64,000 bases of DNA from Rhodoblastus sp. 17X3 (GTDB taxonomy: Bacteria; Pseudomonadota; Alphaproteobacteria; Rhizobiales; Beijerinckiaceae): the NCBI RefSeq assembly GCF_030056575.1, contig NZ_JASHHX010000001.1, positions 372,001 to 436,000 of the forward strand, in the 5' to 3' direction. Below, in pieces: positions 1 through 9,618 of the stretch (position 1 is the first letter of the stretch; every line of letters begins with the position of its first letter). A model generated the notes under the pieces. It was not told where the DNA came from and did not search any database. It saw nothing but the letters and a program-made list of their open reading frames with translations. The translations under genes were made by a program, and so were the position numbers.

Positions 1-543
1 GCGCGCGCCGTCCAGCGTCGCCGACATGACCAGCAGGCGCAGATCGGGCCGCAGCGCCGCCTGCGCGTCGAGCGCCAAGGCGAGGCTGAGGTCGGCGTCG
101 AGCGAACGCTCGTGGAATTCGTCGAACAGGACCGCAGCGACGCCCTCCAGCGAGGGATCGTCGAGGATCATGCGGGCGAAGACGCCCTCGGTGACGACTT
201 CGATTCGGGTTTTAGGCCCGCTCAGCGATTGCAGGCGGACCTTGAGGCCGATGGTTTCCCCGAGCGTCTCGCCCAGCAGGCTCGCCATGCGCTCGGCGGC
301 GGCGCGGGCGGCGAGGCGGCGCGGCTCCAGAACCACGATCCTGCCGTCGCCGCGCCAAGGAGCGTAGCAGGGGGCGTAGGAGGCCGATTCCAGCAGCGCC
401 AGCGGAACGCGCGTGGTCTTGCCGGCGCCCGGCGGCGCGACCAGAACGACGCAGCGGGACGCGATCAGCGTCTCGCCGAGAACAGGCAGAACCTCTTCGA
501 TCGGCAAGGCCGGGGCAGGATGCGGGGGCTGGACGCTGCGCAT
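1..543 (-). CDS. hrpB: ATP-dependent helicase HrpB, N-terminal part (runs off the window)
   Basis: The first 181 residues of a DEAH-type superfamily 2 helicase are present; the rest lies beyond base 1. From the ATG at 543 the protein shows a P-loop ([16 protein letters not shown]), a motif Ia region ([17 protein letters not shown]), the Walker B box as DEFHER (DEFH rather than DEAH, usual in HrpB) and motif III (SATLDG). HrpB-family proteins are about 800-850 residues; their physiological role is poorly defined although they resemble RNA helicases. The gene is divergent from kup with about 140 bases between. Family assignment is firm; the start is the first ATG ahead of the P-loop. Confidence 0.88.
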   Translation of the reverse strand, partial: MRSVQPPHPAPALPIEEVLPVLGETLIASRCVVLVAPPGAGKTTRVPLALLESASYAPCYAPWRGDGRIVVLEPRRLAARAAAERMASLLGETLGETIGLKVRLQSLSGPKTRIEVVTEGVFARMILDDPSLEGVAAVLFDEFHERSLDADLSLALALDAQAALRPDLRLLVMSATLDGAR

Positions 544-684
544 GCCGCCTCTTGCCAGCATTCGTCGCCCGGGGCAATCGCCCGTGCCAAAAGGCGAAGT
601 TCTGCCCCCCTTCTCCCCCAACGCGGAAAGGTTTATAGCTCTGCCTTGGTCACGCCTCGTTTCGGCTGCCGCCAGGAAGTATTC

Positions 685-2619
685 ATGTCGCCAGACGCTG
701 TCCCTACGCCTGCCGCCGTCACGCCCGCCCCCGAAGTCGTTCAGCAGCCGGCGGAAGCCCCCGAGCATCCGGAGGGCTTCTGGACCATGCTGCTTGGCTC
801 GATGGGCGTGGTCTATGGCGATATCGGCACGAGCCCGCTCTATGCGTTGAAAGCCGCGCTCGATCACATGAAGGCCGACGGCGTGGTCGAATCCGAGGTG
901 ATCGGGATCGTCTCGCTGCTGATCTGGGCGCTGGTCTTCGTCGTCACGCTCAAATATGTCTTCTTCCTGATGCGGGCGGACAACAAGGGGGAAGGCGGCA
1001 CGCTGTCGCTGATGGCCCTGGCGCAGAATGCGCTCGGCCGGCGCTCCAAGCTGATCTTCCTGCTGGGCGTGGCCGGCGCGGCGCTGTTTTCCGGCGACGC
1101 CATCATCACCCCGGCGATTTCCGTGCTTTCGGCGGTCGAGGGCCTCAATACGGCTTCGACCGCGTTCCAGCCCTATGTGCTCCCGATCGCCGTGGTCATT
1201 CTGGTCACGCTCTTCGTTGTGCAGAGCGGCGGCACGGCCAAGGTCGCGACCTATTTCGGCCCGATCATGGTGGTCTTCTTCGGCCTGATCGGCGCGTTGG
1301 GGCTTTATCATATCGCCGACGCGCCGCGCATCCTGCACGCCTTCAATCCGATCAACGGCCTGTCCTTCCTGTTCGGCCATGGCTCGGCCGGCTTCGTCAC
1401 CCTGGGCCTCGTCTTCCTGGCGGTGACCGGCGCCGAAGCGCTCTATGCCGACATGGGCCATTTCGGCCGGAAGCCGATCCAGATCGCCTGGCTCTGCTTC
1501 GTTCTTCCGTCGCTGGTCTGCAATTATCTCGGCCAGGGCGCGCTGGTCCTGAAAACGCCCGAGGCGGTCAGGGACCCCTTCTATCTCATGACGCCGAGCT
1601 GGGCTCTGATCCCTTTCGTCATTCTCGCCACAGTGGCGACCGTCATCGCCAGCCAGGCGGTCATCACGGGCGCCTTCTCCCTGTCGCGTCAGGCGATCCA
1701 GCTCGGCCTGCTGCCGCGCCTCGAAATCCAGCATAAATCGGCGACGACCGAAGGCCAGATCTTCGTCCCGCGCGTCAACCGCACCTTGCTGATCGGCGTG
1801 TTGCTGCTGGTTTTCCTGTTTCGCACCTCGGACAATCTGGCCAATGCCTATGGCATCGCCGTCACCGGAACCATGGTCGTGACGACGAGCCTCGCCTTTT
1901 TCGTGGTCTGGAAGCTCTGGCGTTGGCCGCTGTACTTCGCCATTCCGTTCATTGGTTTCTTCCTCGCCATCGACGGCGCCTTCCTGGCCGCCAATCTGGT
2001 CAAGGTGCTGGAAGGCGGCTGGGTGCCGCTGAGCCTGGGCTGCCTGTCCATGATCGTCATGTGGACATGGGTGCGCGGCACGGAGCTGCTGGCGAAAAAG
2101 ACCCATCGCGACTCGATCCCGACCACCGACCTCATCCGCATGATGGAGAAGTCCAAGACGACCCGCGTGCCCGGCACAGCGGTCTTCCTGACCGGCGATC
2201 CCAATGTCGCGCCCTCGGCGCTCATGCATAATCTCAAGCACAACAAGGTGCTGCATGAGCGGGTGGTGATCATGAACGTCATCACCAAGCCGACCCCGCG
2301 CGTCTCGGAAGCGAACCGGTTCGAGATCGAGAAGCTCTCGCATGACTTCATGCGCGTCACGCTTTACTTCGGCTATATGGAAAGCCCGCGCGTGCCCGCC
2401 GCCATGGCGCTGATGCGGAAATGCGGCGTCAAGTTCGACATCATGACCACGTCTTTCTTCCTCGGCAAAAGGACGCTCAAGACGTCGCCGGCCTCGGGCA
2501 TGCCGCCATGGCAGGACAAGCTTTACGTCGGCCTGTCGAAACAATCGACCAACGCCACGGACTTCTTCTCGATCCCGTCCGATCGCGTGGTCGAACTGGG
2601 CGCGCAAGTCACCATTTAA
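685..2619 (+). CDS. kup: Low-affinity potassium transporter Kup
   Basis: Integral inner-membrane K+ uptake protein of the KUP/HAK/KT family, 644 residues. An N-terminal hydrophilic lead of about 35 residues precedes the family signature [16 protein letters not shown]; about twelve hydrophobic segments follow, then a cytoplasmic C-terminal domain of roughly 150 residues starting near the [17 protein letters not shown] region. The open frame extends upstream to 112, but the ATG at 685 is preferred: an AGGAAG ribosome-binding site lies 7 bases upstream and the homology begins soon after it. The gene appears monocistronic and ends at a strong hairpin terminator at 2687-2705. Confidence 0.95.
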   Translation: MSPDAVPTPAAVTPAPEVVQQPAEAPEHPEGFWTMLLGSMGVVYGDIGTSPLYALKAALDHMKADGVVESEVIGIVSLLIWALVFVVTLKYVFFLMRADNKGEGGTLSLMALAQNALGRRSKLIFLLGVAGAALFSGDAIITPAISVLSAVEGLNTASTAFQPYVLPIAVVILVTLFVVQSGGTAKVATYFGPIMVVFFGLIGALGLYHIADAPRILHAFNPINGLSFLFGHGSAGFVTLGLVFLAVTGAEALYADMGHFGRKPIQIAWLCFVLPSLVCNYLGQGALVLKTPEAVRDPFYLMTPSWALIPFVILATVATVIASQAVITGAFSLSRQAIQLGLLPRLEIQHKSATTEGQIFVPRVNRTLLIGVLLLVFLFRTSDNLANAYGIAVTGTMVVTTSLAFFVVWKLWRWPLYFAIPFIGFFLAIDGAFLAANLVKVLEGGWVPLSLGCLSMIVMWTWVRGTELLAKKTHRDSIPTTDLIRMMEKSKTTRVPGTAVFLTGDPNVAPSALMHNLKHNKVLHERVVIMNVITKPTPRVSEANRFEIEKLSHDFMRVTLYFGYMESPRVPAAMALMRKCGVKFDIMTTSFFLGKRTLKTSPASGMPPWQDKLYVGLSKQSTNATDFFSIPSDRVVELGAQVTI

Positions 2620-2686
2620 TTATTTGCCCTACGCGCAAGGCGCGTAGGGCGCCCCTCGCGTCTGCTCGGCGTCGCGTTCGCTCCTA

Positions 2687-2710
2687 GCCGCCCCTTCGGG
2701 GCGGCGTTTT
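2687..2710 (+). terminator. Rho-independent terminator after kup
   Basis: A perfect 8-bp stem (GCCGCCCC at 2687-2694 with GGGGCGGC at 2698-2705) closes on a TTC loop and is followed by GTTTT. It lies 68 bases after the kup stop codon, so it most likely ends kup transcription. The T-run is on the plus strand only. Confidence 0.8.
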
Positions 2711-2911
2711 GCAATTGCGACACGAGTCGTGCGTTCTGGCCCCGTGCCGGGGGAGGCCGCAATTCTGCGTATGCCGCCGCGGGCGAATGTCTCAGAACGG
2801 CGGACAGCGGACTAACGCCGAAGTGGCCGAGAAGGTAAATGTTGGGCGGAAAGAGGGATTACGCCAGACGACTGGATCAGACGGCAGAGCGGAAAGAGGC
2901 GGATTGCCGCG

Positions 2912-4351
2912 TTAGAGCAGAAAGTCCCTTCGATTGAGGGAGGTCACGTTGGCAAGAGCGACCTCGAAGTCCGCCTTCCTGTCGCCGTTCACATCAATCT
3001 GAAGCAGACCTCCGCTGAATCGCAATTCGTCCAATCCGCCGTTAAATGCAGCGCCCCCAATCCAGTCCAGCATTTGGTGCAGGCTTGCGTCGATCTTCGA
3101 CAGGTCAATCTTGTCTATGCCCGAAACGAAATCCGTGATCACATCGTGGGATTTGCCGACAACAGAATCCAAGAGGCTTGCGAATACGAAGGTGTCGGAC
3201 CCGCCGGCGCCTGTCATGGTGTCTTGGCCAAGTCCGCCGGTGATAACGTTGTTTGCATCATTTCCGATGATCGTATCGGCGCCGTTTCCACCTGTTGCGT
3301 TCTCGATCGTGACTCCGTGAGCGATTGTGAAACCGCCCTGGACCCCTGAGACCCAGGAAACATCGCCGCCTGCGTTTGGTCCGGTAAGCGGCGCCGCGCG
3401 CAGGTCGATGGTGCATGCGCTCTCGTTGGCCGGCGCCTGAATGGTGTCGTCGCCACCCGCGTCCCAAATGCACGACCACCCCGTTCCTGGCTCGTTCACG
3501 CCGGGCAGCGTGTAAGTATCGTCGCCGGTATGATAGGACATGTTCGCTCCGTACAGGAACTGAACGGCCGCAATATCGAATGCCATCGGCGTCATTTCGT
3601 AGCCGTAGTTAGGCGTCTTGGCCGGTTGTCCTTTCCAGCCGTCGTTGTAGCTCATTACCGTGAAGATGCCTTGGTTGAGACCGTATTGGCCGGTGTTGCT
3701 AGCGTTGTTTGCCCCCGGAAAATATGGCTCCGTGACCAACTTCCCGTTCGCATCATAGAGAGGGCTTCCGTCGGGATTCGTGAACCATCCTTTTTCATTC
3801 CATGGATGGTCTAAACCCAGCAGATGGCCCAACTCGTGGAGTATCGTGACATACCCATCGCCTCCAGGCGTCACGCCACTTTGCGTCCATGCATAGCCTT
3901 GTTGATTGAAGACGCTCCATCCGGGCGTGTAATTCGATGCGAAGACGCCGTAATTAGGCCCGTAATTGTTGGGGAGAGTCGTGAACGCCTGCACTCCTTT
4001 CTCGCCGGAGAAATAAGAGGACATGCCGGCTTCATTCGTCACAGCAATGTGAAAATTTGCGCTTGCGGGGTCGGTTGTCTGCGCGAAGCTAATATTGGCT
4101 ACGTTGGACCACGCTTGAAACGCGGAAGCGATCGCATTTTGCTCCCAGAATCCGGCACTGGCGCTAGTCTGCCAGTTTGTCGCCGCCACTCGATCATAAG
4201 TCGATTCGGGATCGAAGACCGCATAGGTCCCTGGGCCAACAAACGAATAGGTGAGAATCGTTTCTCCCGAGATGGGATCGATCTTGAACGGGTTGACCGG
4301 AGTGAGCCAAAGCAACGCATTCAGGTAGACATTGCTGGTTGGTCCCGCCAT
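2912..4351 (-). CDS. Serralysin-type M10 metalloprotease with RTX repeats
   Basis: Predicted secreted zinc endopeptidase, 479 residues. The metzincin motif HELGHLLGLDH is at residues 172-182 and the Met-turn VMSYN at 232-236. The C-terminal third carries calcium-binding RTX nonapeptides (GGNGADTIIG, GGLGQDTMTGAGGSDTFVF, about 354-388) and the serralysin C-terminal block (ITDFVSGIDKIDLSKID). There is no N-terminal signal peptide; known relatives leave through a type I secretion system using a C-terminal signal. Start: ATG after GGAGGGAA. No prtDEF-like exporter or protease inhibitor gene is nearby. Its GC content looks lower than its neighbours, which suggests transfer. Function is well supported; substrate is unknown. 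Confidence 0.88.
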   Translation of the reverse strand: MAGPTSNVYLNALLWLTPVNPFKIDPISGETILTYSFVGPGTYAVFDPESTYDRVAATNWQTSASAGFWEQNAIASAFQAWSNVANISFAQTTDPASANFHIAVTNEAGMSSYFSGEKGVQAFTTLPNNYGPNYGVFASNYTPGWSVFNQQGYAWTQSGVTPGGDGYVTILHELGHLLGLDHPWNEKGWFTNPDGSPLYDANGKLVTEPYFPGANNASNTGQYGLNQGIFTVMSYNDGWKGQPAKTPNYGYEMTPMAFDIAAVQFLYGANMSYHTGDDTYTLPGVNEPGTGWSCIWDAGGDDTIQAPANESACTIDLRAAPLTGPNAGGDVSWVSGVQGGFTIAHGVTIENATGGNGADTIIGNDANNVITGGLGQDTMTGAGGSDTFVFASLLDSVVGKSHDVITDFVSGIDKIDLSKIDASLHQMLDWIGGAAFNGGLDELRFSGGLLQIDVNGDRKADFEVALANVTSLNRRDFLL

Positions 4352-4719
4352 GGCGTTCCCTCCTACGTCTACGTGTCTAAAGCCTTACGCATCAAGATCG
4401 CGCGATGGCTTCAATAGGAATATTGATCCAATATTACGGCGCGCGCAACCTTCGCGTACGCCGACACAGCAACGAGCCTACGTGATCATTGGCCGAACAT
4501 TCCAATGCGCGCCGTTGGACCGGTCGAGAGCTGCTTACGATGAGGGTGAAGACAAGTCGTCTGCCCACTGACGCACAATGGCGGCTTCGCCTTCGCCACG
4601 GGACGCTCACCAAACTGGCACGTTGGTCTCCTTCGGGTCGACATGAGGCGCCCGCAGGGAGCGCCGGGAAGGTCTCTTCAGAGCCGAATTCAGTCGTCGC
4701 CTAGGGTTCGCTTCGCCGC
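4352..4719 (-). other. Intergenic region upstream of the metalloprotease gene
   Basis: These 368 bases lie between the protease start and the purU stop. No credible gene was seen; the short frames here lack ribosome-binding sites and recognisable sequence. The section at about 4380-4450 is AT-richer than its surroundings (for example AATATTGATCCAATATTA) and is the likely place for the protease promoter, but no confident -35/-10 pair was found. Confidence 0.5.
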
Positions 4720-5637
4720 TCACTCCGTAAAAACGATCGTCTTGGAGCCGTTGATCAGCACGCGGCTTTCGATGTGGTAGCGCACGGCGCGCGCGAGCAC
4801 GCGGCGCTCGATGTCGCGGCCCTTGCGGACCAGGTCGTCCGGCGTGTGGTGATGCGAAATCCGCTCGACGTCCTGCTCGATGATCGGGCCTTCGTCGAGG
4901 TCCGAGGTCACGTAATGGGCGGTCGCGCCGATGACCTTCACGCCGCGCGCATGGGCCTGATGATAGGGGCGGGCGCCCTTGAAGCCGGGCAGGAAGGAAT
5001 GATGGATGTTGATGCAGCGTCCCGAAAGCTTGGCGGCAAGGCCGTCCGACAGGATCTGCATATAGCGCGCAAGCACGACCAGTTCGGCCCCCGTTTGTTG
5101 CGCCAGCGACCAGATCTGCGCTTCCTGCTCCATCTTGGTTTCGCGGGTGACGGGCAGGTAATGGAATGGGATGCTCGCGAAATCGAGATGCTTGTACGCC
5201 TCGCGCGGATAATTGGCGACGATGGCGACGATGTCGATCGCCAGTTCGTCGATCCGCCAGCGATAGAGCAGGTCGGCGAGGCAATGGTCGAATTTCGACA
5301 CCAGGATCATCACGCGCGGGCGATGCGAGGCCGCGCGCAGGGTCCAGTCCATACCGAATTCCTCGGCGAGCTTGGCAAAACTCGCCCGCCAGGCGTCGAT
5401 ATCGGCGTCGGGGCGCACCGGATTGATCTCGATGCGCATGAAAAACTGATTGGTTTCGACTTCGTCGAACTGCCGGGAATCGCCAATATTGAACCCGGCA
5501 TCGAAAATATGGCCGGCGACCCGGGCCACAATGCCAGGCCTGTTCTGGCAGGTCAGCAAGAGGTTATGGACCTCGCTGGCGGGTGGCGCCGAAGCGGTCG
5601 AAAGGGCGCTCTTCTTGGACTGAGGCTTGGCGGCCAT
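4720..5637 (-). CDS. purU: Formyltetrahydrofolate deformylase PurU
   Basis: Cytosolic hydrolase that splits 10-formyl-THF into formate and THF, balancing one-carbon pools and feeding formate to PurT-type purine synthesis. Length 305 residues. An N-terminal ACT domain (about 20-100; NRPGIVARVAGHIFDAGFNI) is joined to a formyltransferase domain (about 110-305). Catalytic landmarks are the asparagine and histidine of NIHHSFLPGFKGARPY and the aspartate in GATAHYVTSDLDEGPII. A basic, alanine-rich lead of about 20 residues precedes the ACT domain, so the start could be slightly internal. The gene stands alone. Family assignment is firm. Confidence 0.95.
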   Translation of the reverse strand: MAAKPQSKKSALSTASAPPASEVHNLLLTCQNRPGIVARVAGHIFDAGFNIGDSRQFDEVETNQFFMRIEINPVRPDADIDAWRASFAKLAEEFGMDWTLRAASHRPRVMILVSKFDHCLADLLYRWRIDELAIDIVAIVANYPREAYKHLDFASIPFHYLPVTRETKMEQEAQIWSLAQQTGAELVVLARYMQILSDGLAAKLSGRCINIHHSFLPGFKGARPYHQAHARGVKVIGATAHYVTSDLDEGPIIEQDVERISHHHTPDDLVRKGRDIERRVLARAVRYHIESRVLINGSKTIVFTE

Positions 5638-5743
5638 GGCGAACTTTCACAGCGGACCGCCGACTCGGCGGGAATTGCCGCTGTTTAGCCCCAAGGCCGC
5701 CAAAAGTCGATGCGGAGCAAGACGTCGGTTCGGAAAATGCGGC

Positions 5744-6079
5744 TCAGCCCCGCGACGCGCGAGCCCGGGCCATCACATAGGCCGGCAGCAGGACCGGCGC
5801 GGGCGTGCCGCCGCCACGATCCGATTCCTCGTCCACCGGCAGCAGCATGACGGCGGTGGCGCAGACGACGCCGCCGAAGAACATGCCGAAGCCGCCGAAC
5901 AGCAGCGCCAGACCCTGCAATTCCAGGTCCGAGCGCAGCATCAGGTCGCGGATGCCGGCCATGTTCGAAGCCAGCACAAGCGCAGCGCAGGCGAAGCCGA
6001 CCGCCCAGCCAAGCATCCAGTTGGAGATCATCAGCCGGACAAGGCGGCTTTGAATTCTGCTGTTGCGATTCTGACGCAT
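5744..6079 (-). CDS. Small two-helix membrane protein of unknown function
   Basis: No family was recognised. From the ATG at 6079 it gives 111 residues: a basic N terminus (MRQNRNSRIQSRLVR), a first hydrophobic segment (NWMLGWAVGFACAALVLASN), a short charged loop (GIRDLMLRSDLELQG), a second glycine-rich hydrophobic segment (LALLFGGFGMFFGGVVCATA) and a hydrophilic tail. An in-frame upstream ATG at 6127 exists, but the 6079 start has a GGGATGG run just ahead and fits a positive-inside topology. The gene lies in the same direction downstream of yhaN with 68 bases between, so co-transcription is possible. Confidence 0.6.
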   Translation of the reverse strand: MRQNRNSRIQSRLVRLMISNWMLGWAVGFACAALVLASNMAGIRDLMLRSDLELQGLALLFGGFGMFFGGVVCATAVMLLPVDEESDRGGGTPAPVLLPAYVMARARASRG

Positions 6080-6147
6080 GGCGCCATCCCCGATGGTTTG
6101 TTGACCGGCAAGTTTATCCCAAAACAAGATTGGCGCCAGAGCCTAAA

Positions 6148-9100
6148 TCACGCGTTGACCGCGTCGAGGCGCAGAATTTGCGCGCGCGGACCCAGAACTT
6201 CTTCCGCCACACCCAGGATATGGGCGTGATGCGTGAAGAGGATGGGCTGAATTGTCGCACCCGCCGCGGCGAGGGCCCGGAAGCCGGCGGCGGCGCGGGA
6301 ATCGTCGAAACTGGCGAAAAGATCGTCGCCGACGAAGGGCGGGGCTTCGGATCGCGCGGCGTAATCCTCCAGAAAGGCCAGCCGCAGCGCGAGATAAAGC
6401 TGGTCGCGCGCGCCTTCGCTCAAGGCCGCGAGTTCCAGAGCCGCGCCGTCGGCGCGCCGCGCGCGCAGGTGCAGACGATCGTCTTCGCCGAAATCCTGGC
6501 CGAGACCGGCGTAACGCCCCTCGGTCAGGCCGGCGAACAGCTCGCCCGCGCGCTTCAGCAGCGGGTCCTGCCTTTGGCTGCGGCGCTTCTCCAGTCCCGC
6601 GCCGACCAGAAGGCCCGCGAGCTTGAGCACCGCCCAACGGCGAGATTGCTCGGCTATTTCTGCCCGCGCGCTCTCGCGCTGGAAAATGGCGGTCTCGGCG
6701 CCGGCGCTCTGTTGCAGACGCGCCAACTCGTTTTGGCTGGCGCGCTGCTCGGCGAAGACTTCGCGCGCGCGGGTTTTGCGCTCCTCGCTCTGGCGTTCGA
6801 TCGCGCCGAGACGAATCAGGGCGGCGTCGGCGTCGAAATTTTCGGCCTCGCGTGTAAGGGTCTCTTCGTCATGCCCCTCCGCGACAAGAGCCAGACTGCC
6901 GCATTCCGCGCCGATCGCCAGAGCCGCCGCCTGCCGCGCGGCAAGCCGCGCAGCGAGCTGGTCCGGTTCGCAGGCGAAGCCGAAACGCGCGCAAAGGCTT
7001 TGCAACTCGCCCTCGGCTTCGGCGTGCGCCGCCTCGGCCAGCCGCGCCGCCTCATTGCCGGCCGCCAGGGCCTGTTCGGCGCGCGTGCGCAGCACAGCTT
7101 GTTCTCTCGTCTGCGTCAGCCGCGTCCGCAATTGCGCCGCCGCCGCTTCCACGGGACGAGAAGGAATGTCGCGCGCGCAAAGCGCCAGCAACACGTCGAG
7201 GCTGTGCTCAAATGCGGCAATGTCCTTGCGGATTGCTTCGACACGGGTTTCAAGCTCTTGCTCGTCGCGCAATTCGCCGGGCAGGGCGCGCCAGAAGGCG
7301 ATGCGCGCTTGCGCTTCCTCGAAACCCGCATCGGGATCGAGGCGCAGCGCAGCCAATGCCGGGCGCCAATCGCCGCGCCAGACATCTTCTTCCCTGGTGA
7401 AAAGGACCAGTTGCGCCTTCAGCTTTGCAATGCGCTCCGGCGCGTCGGCCAGCCGGGCGCGAGCCTCGCGCGCCGCCGCCTGCGCCTTGGTGATCTCGCC
7501 GATCCGCGCCGCAATTCGTCGCGCCAGCGCGCCGGCGTCCAGGCCCATCGCCGTCAGACCGCATTCGGCAGCGAGCGCCTGCAAGCCGGGGAGGATCCGC
7601 GCCAGCGTCCCGCGCAGTTCTTCCATGCGGGCCTGATCGCGCCGCAAGGCGTCGCGGTCTTCGATCAACTGGTCCGCCTTGCCACGCCAGAGCGACATGT
7701 CGTGCGGCGCCCCCGGTTTGACGCCGCAGGCTCGCCAGCTTTCGGACCATTCCATTTGCAGCCCGACGCCTTCCTCCGCCAGCGCCGCGAGCGCCGCGTC
7801 GGCGCGCTCCTTATCCGTTTTCGCCGCGACGATTTTTTCACGCTCGGCCTCCGCTGCCGCCGCCTGCGCGGCATTGGCGAGCAAGGCGTCGGCGCTGCGG
7901 TCGGCATTTTCCGCGAGGCCTTCAAACAGGCGAGCCTTGTCGCGGACCCGCGCAGGCTCGGCGGGCGCATCGCCGGTGATGAGGTCGCGCAGGGCAATCC
8001 ATTCCTCGTCGCGGCGGGCGCGCGCGCCGCGCAACGCGGCGAGGCTGGCGACCGGTCCTTGCAGTTCCAGCGCCCGCAATCGCGTGACGGCGGCGATGAT
8101 TTGCGCCTCGGCCTCCTGAGCCTTCGCGCGGGCCTTGGCTTCGCGCGCAGAAAAATCCTCGAAGACGCGCGCCGTCCTGGCGATGGCGGCGGCGTCGGGG
8201 CTTGGACTGCGCGCAAACTGGTCGAGATCGGCCAGGGCCGGCGACAGCCGGGCGCACTTCTCGTCCAGCGCGCGGGAATCGTCGGCGCAGGCGCGCGAAA
8301 TATCACGGAATGCGGCGTCGAGGCTCTCGACCTCGCCAAAGGCGCGCAGCTTTTCCCGCAAGGCTTCCGCTTCGGGCAGAATATCCTGCGGCTGGGCGCT
8401 CAGCGCGGCGAGGCGGCCTTCTTCCTCAGCGAGCGCGCGTGCGGGCTGGTCTTTCCGCGCCAACAGGTCCCGCCCACGCGCGACCAGCTTTTCGGCGCGC
8501 AGCAATGTGGCCGCCTCGGGCATGGCGGCGCGCAAATCTTCGAGACCGGGCAGGCCGCAAGACTGCGCCCGGAGGTCGAGACCCTGTCGCGCGTCGCGCA
8601 GCGCCTTTTCGCGGCGGGGCAGGTCGGCGGTAGATTTCTCATAGGCGCCGCTGGCGCGAATGAGGTCCTCGATTTTCCCGGCCGCCGCGAGCAGGTCTGA
8701 ATCCGGCGCGGCGGCGTCCCTTTCCTGGCGCGCGGCCTCGCGCATTTTCAGGGCCTGTGCGGCTTTCTCCCTTGCGCCGTCGCGCGCGGCGAGCAGAGCC
8801 GCCAGCCTGTGCGCGTGCTCGGGCGAAATGGCGGCGAGATCGTCATATTGCGCTGATTGGGCGCGCAGAAGCGCGAGACGGCGCAGGATTGGCGCGGCCT
8901 TGCGCAGGCGCTCCAGCCGAAGCGCTTCGGCTTGCGCGTCCTTCTCGGCCTGTTCGATTTCGGCGAGCTGTTCGCTCGCGGAGGCGATGGCTTCGCCCAG
9001 AGCCTTGAGCGTCGATTCCGAAACCAGCGCCTCTTTTTCCAGCTTGCGCGCGGCGTCGAAGCGGTCGAGCGCCTGATAGAAGGCGCGATGGCCTGCGCGG

Positions 9101-9618
9101 CGATCATCGAAGATTTTCTCGGCTTCCGCATCGAGACCGGCGCGCAGGTCGAGCAGGCCGCGCAGCCCGGAGGCGGCGGCGAACAGGCTCGCGCCGATCT
9201 CGCCATCGGCCCGCAGCATGTCATTGCCGCCTTCGCGCAGGTTTTTGGCGTCAAGGCCGAAGGCGCGGTCGAAAATCTCGCGCGTGGCGGCGCCGAGAAA
9301 GGGCGCCAGGGCGTCATCGGGCAGAACGGCGCCGGAAGCGTCGAGCAAGGCGCTCTTGTCGCCGCGCCTGCGAACGAACTGCAGGATCTGCCCGTTGCGC
9401 CCGCGCAAGGTCGCGCCGAGGCGCATGTCCTTCGGCCGGAGGAAGGTGATGGTGCGGCGCGGCGCGCCATAGAACAGGTCGCCGAGCGCGGCGAGGGCCG
9501 AGGATTTGCCCGCTTCATTGGCGCCATAAACGATATGGACCTGCGCGTCCGGGTCGAAATTCAGGCGCAGGCCGTTGAACGGGCCATAGCAGTCGAGCGT
9601 GAGGTCGAGCAGCCTCAT
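6148..9618 (-). CDS. YhaN/SbcC-like AAA ATPase with long coiled coil
   Basis: ATPase subunit of an SbcCD/Rad50-Mre11-like DNA end-processing complex, 1156 residues. The N terminus has an ABC-type Walker A box (GANEAGKSS, residues 33-41) inside a YhaN-type AAA_27 start (YGPFNGLRLNF). The middle, about 170-1000, is alanine-, glutamate- and arginine-rich and coiled-coil-like. The C terminus has the signature LSEGARDQLYLALRLAFLED and a degenerate Walker B (FVGDDLFASFDD). Its ATG overlaps the stop of the nuclease gene (ATGA), so the two are translationally coupled. I did not see a clear CxxC zinc hook, so it is closer to YhaN than to SbcC. Confidence 0.85.
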   Translation of the reverse strand: MRLLDLTLDCYGPFNGLRLNFDPDAQVHIVYGANEAGKSSALAALGDLFYGAPRRTITFLRPKDMRLGATLRGRNGQILQFVRRRGDKSALLDASGAVLPDDALAPFLGAATREIFDRAFGLDAKNLREGGNDMLRADGEIGASLFAAASGLRGLLDLRAGLDAEAEKIFDDRRAGHRAFYQALDRFDAARKLEKEALVSESTLKALGEAIASASEQLAEIEQAEKDAQAEALRLERLRKAAPILRRLALLRAQSAQYDDLAAISPEHAHRLAALLAARDGAREKAAQALKMREAARQERDAAAPDSDLLAAAGKIEDLIRASGAYEKSTADLPRREKALRDARQGLDLRAQSCGLPGLEDLRAAMPEAATLLRAEKLVARGRDLLARKDQPARALAEEEGRLAALSAQPQDILPEAEALREKLRAFGEVESLDAAFRDISRACADDSRALDEKCARLSPALADLDQFARSPSPDAAAIARTARVFEDFSAREAKARAKAQEAEAQIIAAVTRLRALELQGPVASLAALRGARARRDEEWIALRDLITGDAPAEPARVRDKARLFEGLAENADRSADALLANAAQAAAAEAEREKIVAAKTDKERADAALAALAEEGVGLQMEWSESWRACGVKPGAPHDMSLWRGKADQLIEDRDALRRDQARMEELRGTLARILPGLQALAAECGLTAMGLDAGALARRIAARIGEITKAQAAAREARARLADAPERIAKLKAQLVLFTREEDVWRGDWRPALAALRLDPDAGFEEAQARIAFWRALPGELRDEQELETRVEAIRKDIAAFEHSLDVLLALCARDIPSRPVEAAAAQLRTRLTQTREQAVLRTRAEQALAAGNEAARLAEAAHAEAEGELQSLCARFGFACEPDQLAARLAARQAAALAIGAECGSLALVAEGHDEETLTREAENFDADAALIRLGAIERQSEERKTRAREVFAEQRASQNELARLQQSAGAETAIFQRESARAEIAEQSRRWAVLKLAGLLVGAGLEKRRSQRQDPLLKRAGELFAGLTEGRYAGLGQDFGEDDRLHLRARRADGAALELAALSEGARDQLYLALRLAFLEDYAARSEAPPFVGDDLFASFDDSRAAAGFRALAAAGATIQPILFTHHAHILGVAEEVLGPRAQILRLDAVNA

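Noticed and set aside
2709-2915. A short plus-strand frame between the kup terminator and the protease gene
   Set aside because: No ribosome-binding site, Arg/Gly/Cys-biased product without recognisable features, and it begins immediately behind a strong terminator.
6130-8700. An open frame of 856 codons on the plus strand opposite the YhaN-like ATPase gene
   Set aside because: Same reason: shadow of a GC-rich coding strand, low-complexity product, no ribosome-binding site or family match.
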